Source: Rehmannia glutinosa
Taxonomy: Eukaryota; Streptophyta; Magnoliopsida; Lamiales; Orobanchaceae
Direction of reading: 5' to 3'
Assembly: GCA_016081115.2 (NCBI GenBank)
Contig: CM071936.1
Location: 82,334,978-82,398,977 of the forward strand
DNA: 64,000 bases
Under the pieces are notes generated by a model. The model was not told the DNA's origin, did not search any database, and saw nothing but the letters and a program-made list of their open reading frames with translations. A program made the position numbers and the translations under genes. This document shows, piece after piece, positions 61,005-64,000 of the stretch (position 1 is its first letter; the number at the start of each line of letters is the position of its first letter).

Positions 61005-61085
61005 AATCGGTCGAGATATGTCCTCTTAGCCGCATGTTGATGTTGATCTTTGAAACTTTCATTTGCTCACAGTGTGAGCACGCTG
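61005..61085 (-). pseudogene. Zinc-knuckle relic (coat-protein-like)
   Basis: On the minus strand a CG...GHISTDC stretch fits the second half of a CX2CX4HX4C knuckle, with a small frame break before the His. Such a knuckle ends pararetrovirus coat proteins, but Gag proteins also have it. Confidence 0.45.
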
Positions 61086-62900
61086 AAAGTTCTTCTTCTG
61101 ATTCTGTGGTACTTGCCCATTAGAACTTGGATGTAAGTTTCTGCTCTGCTTGGTCTTTGTCTTTGTCTGTTTTGTAACCGGGCTTTGTTTTGACGAACAT
61201 ACAGGTCTCCATGAACCTACTTCACCATTCTTCTTCTCAGCGGTATGGATGGCTTCTCTCCTTAGCAGCTGTTGCGCATACCCAGTTGACCTCCCACAAG
61301 TTGGGATTCATTATCCACAACATAGAGGAAGCTGGCATTAGTGCTCTTAATATCTTGTAATTCTGTGCGGAGGCTTGATAACACCATTGAATGCAACTTG
61401 GCCTTTAGGAAAGACATTTTTACATTGCCAGTTTCTACCAGCTCCTTGCCTTGTATTCACACGATAAGCATTTCTCTCGAGGGGACTCGAAATCTTTCAA
61501 AAGATAGTTGTCTTGTAATTTTTCTCCTCAATCTTGGATTTACGACTGTATTAGGTGAACAAGCTTTATATTCGTGATATAAGCAAATATCCGATAACTG
61601 GTATAGAGGCTTGTTTATATTCTTTCTTTTTCATCCTCCATAATCATCGAAAATAACCGTGCAGATGAATTGGATTTTGAATAGTTTTGCCATACCATCG
61701 ACCAATTCCTTTAAGTGATTCCCTGATGTGACGACTTTTAAATGCGGCATCGGTCATATCCCCGAGCAATCTTCACCGATCCTTCATGGCTCATTTCAAG
61801 GTAAAATGAATGAATCCTTTGTAAGATCGAGGTTATATTTGAATTCTCACTAGTTGAAGCCCGTGCGTCGAACTATAGCTTTTTTTGAAATGCAGGATGT
61901 CCAGTTTAACATCGGCCCCATACGGATGTATGTATTGGGTTGAGGTCGCAATCTTCCGTAAGGCGTCGATAAACATTCGGCCTTTTCGGTAGGTTGTCCC
62001 CAGTTCTACTGAGAGGTTTCGACCTCTGTTCTGAAAAGTGGATCCAGCACTTACGGCGTGAAATCCCCGGTGTGTATCCTCTCGTCCTGAGTTCCATGAT
62101 GCGAGCCGTAATTTCTTCGACGTTAGGATTAGCCGTGGCGGTGGTGGAGGAATTAAGTCTACCTTGTGGAGTGCATGGGTAAACGAAAGTTGATTCCTCA
62201 CTGCGTTAAATCTTATCTACAATACCCAATCATGATTACGCGGTCATGTATGAATCTTTAAGATTCATCTTTTCAATATCCATCTTTTTAATTTTTGATG
62301 GATTTCATTTGATTAGAGCAATGAGCTTTTTCCTCATCTGTCATTTTTAAAGTATAACTTCGGTTGGTTTCCTTTTGGTGTAAATAAGTGCCGTCCCAAA
62401 ATCCCAAATCGTTTATTCTACTCTAGGATGAACTGGTACTTGTCCTCCCGGAGTTCTTGACTCGTTTGAATATCATGAAGGAGTTCAAGAAGTTTCATAC
62501 GATATTTCACCATCGTCTCCATCTGTTGGATATGATGAACTTGTCTTGGTAGATGAATATGGCGGTTGCCATAATTATATGCGTCTACGGATTTCTCTAA
62601 AGATCTTGAATCTTGGATTTGCTCTGGAAGTATCTCGTTCCACTCACGGTACTCCATCGGGAATCATTACGATGGGAATTTTCATGAACCGTTTCTTGAA
62701 GGTTCATCAAGTGAACATAGAGAAAGTTAAGCATCCAGAACTGCCTATAATATTCTGCTTGCATTTTGCATTGCCTTAAAGGTTTCCCACAATCAGCTCT
62801 TGCTGCTCATTTTCTTCATGTTGGTATTCCCAGTAGAGCACAGTCAAGTGTTCTTGTGCATACATAAATTCAATATTTGGCGATATGTCTGTAAGGAATA
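61086..62900 (-). other. Upstream part of the pararetrovirus-like region, unassigned
   Basis: Minus-strand pieces up to 122 codons (61,833-62,201) and 79 codons (62,418-62,657). By position they would be coat or movement protein, but I recognise no diagnostic motif. Confidence 0.35.
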
Positions 62901-63272
62901 CGTCTGGGACATCGGTCGGATCCGTATACTCGGAGTAAGTGCTCCTCACGATTGTTAATTACATAAATATAATAAATTTAACTAAAAGTTCTTAATAAAC
63001 TTTAGCTAATACGATGCCATTTTAGGATATATCATGAGGCGAGTGAGGAGTAAAAATAGAAATTGCAATAAAATTTATAGTACAGGTGGTAAAAAGTGCA
63101 ATAAGCTTAAAAGTTTAGGAGTAAGCGAAGGCTTGACTATCATGAAACTAGGGTAAATTGAATTTTGGGCAAAGTGTAAAGCTTGCGAAGTTGAGGGTTA
63201 AGTGTAGCGTTTTTAAAGTTAATATGGCAAAGTGTAAAAGTTCGAATAGTTTGGGGTTAAAGGTATTTATCC

Positions 63273-64000
63273 TATTATATATTCTCATCTATTAATGCTT
63301 TGGGTTAACTTTAATGTCTGAAATATTCATATAAAAATTTTAAGCATGCACTTAAGTTCACCTTTAGCGAAATCTTAAATGTATAAATAATATAATCAAT
63401 GTCAAAATATTCTTTAACATATAATCATAATATATATATGTCAAATAAGCATGTTATCTTTGGATATAGACAATTTTTTAACTAAGTATGATTACCGGAC
63501 CATTTAATTTTATAGACAACTAGTTTTTGAGCCATGTGATGCCGAGTTGTGCTATTTTTGGATAATATAAAATGAATGCATTTTAGGCTGTACAATCTAC
63601 ATGTAACATAAAATAATATAATAATTTGTAACAATAAAACAATATACCATAAAATGATAATTCTAAAAGTAATATGACATAATTCTAATGTAGTTAAAAA
63701 AATAAGTAAAACATATACAAACATTAATAAAATTATAATTAAATTTAAATTACAACACGTGTGCAATATTACAATTGTTTGTTAGAAAGAATCGAAAATG
63801 GTACTTCTTTATTCTAATATTTTTTTGAACAGGTATATTAAAAAAAAACATTGTTATTCAAAATAATTCATTAGCAAAAATTTAGGGGTTTTATTTACAA
63901 TACATATTTCTATAAAGGGAAATTTAGTAGACATATACATATATTTCAATATAATAATAAATTTAAAAGTTTATAAAATTATAAGTTAATAATATCCACT
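63273..64000. repeat. Copy B of the duplication, right part
   Basis: Starts with the second TATTATATA and follows 12,162 to about 12,894 almost base for base to the window end. Includes the possible Helitron-type end near 63,520-63,555. The ORF at 63,482-63,766 (minus) is a chance AT-rich ORF. Confidence 0.93.

Larger units (their letters stand above)
56290..62900 (-). mobile_element. Endogenous pararetrovirus-like (Caulimoviridae-type) sequence, heavily broken
   Basis: On the minus strand a zinc-knuckle relic (near 61,030) precedes reverse transcriptase (near 58,600-58,850) and RNase H (near 57,950-58,260). That is the order coat protein, polymerase. No integrase was recognised after RNase H, unlike Ty3/gypsy elements. 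The RT details look more like plant pararetroviruses than gypsy. No ORF exceeds about 125 codons; stops and frameshifts are dense throughout. It could still be an unusual gypsy element. It has no capacity to encode an intact virus as sequenced. Confidence 0.6.
55517..63272. mobile_element. 7.76-kb terminal-inverted-repeat element, Mutator-like by its 9-bp target duplication
   Basis: The left end reads GAGATAAATACGCTTACCCG. The reverse complement of the right end reads GGATAAATACCTTTAACCCC. Both then share TTCGAAC...CACTTTGCC and a drifted similarity over roughly 100-300 bp (left 55,517-55,650, right about 62,950-63,272). A 9-bp duplication fits Mutator-like elements. No MULE transposase was recognised. 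The interior is mostly pararetrovirus-like, so the element may be a non-autonomous carrier into which viral DNA was inserted. Confidence 0.75.

Overview
This window is plant nuclear DNA, most likely from a eudicot. It is AT-rich and dominated by LTR retrotransposons and DNA transposons. The only complete host gene is an intronless cytosolic class I small heat-shock protein (6,158-6,637) with a plant-type promoter and poly(A) signals. No bacterial features, tRNAs, rRNAs or CRISPR arrays were seen.

Layout. (1) Positions 1 to about 12,894 are copy A of a long direct duplication. It holds an LTR-like piece, a CACTA-type transposon end, a dead Ty3/gypsy pol with an archaeal-type second RNase H, the heat-shock gene with a recognisable heat-shock element, and a dead minus-strand Ty1/copia element. 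(2) 12,900-15,160 is AT-rich and carries a truncated, frameshifted 5' piece of a pentatricopeptide-repeat (PPR) gene. (3) 15,165-37,485 is a set of nested transposons. A small hAT-type element (8-bp target duplication) was split by a Sirevirus-like Ty1/copia retrotransposon (15,604-37,098, 5-bp duplication). Its reverse transcriptase was in turn split by a minus-strand copia element (21,300-28,803, 5-bp duplication). The outer retrotransposon has a third ORF of about 4.5 kb after pol. (4) 37,500-41,839 has no gene, only an LTR-like block with a GC-rich island and a degenerate repeat array. (5) 41,840-41,965 is an assembly gap of 126 N. (6) 42,060-43,585 is the primer-binding region and 5' LTR of another Sirevirus-like element on the minus strand. 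(7) From about 43,640 to 64,000 lies copy B of the duplication, in the same order and orientation as copy A, with the heat-shock gene and its heat-shock element broken. (8) Copy B is interrupted at 55,517-63,272 by a terminal-inverted-repeat element with a 9-bp target duplication. Its interior carries minus-strand pararetrovirus-like sequence. Copy A has the exact empty site.

Two points affect how everything else is read. First, copy B follows a scaffold gap, so the 'duplication' may be a second haplotype laid end to end rather than a real tandem duplication. Second, differences between paired copies (A against B, and 5' against 3' LTR) repeatedly turn CTG, CAG or CCA-type words into CG. This is the reverse of methylation decay and looks like a base-calling or consensus artefact. 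Many apparent stops and frameshifts may therefore not be in the real genome.

No cellular pathway is encoded here. The genes are one stress chaperone and a layered transposon community whose insertion order can be read from the target duplications.
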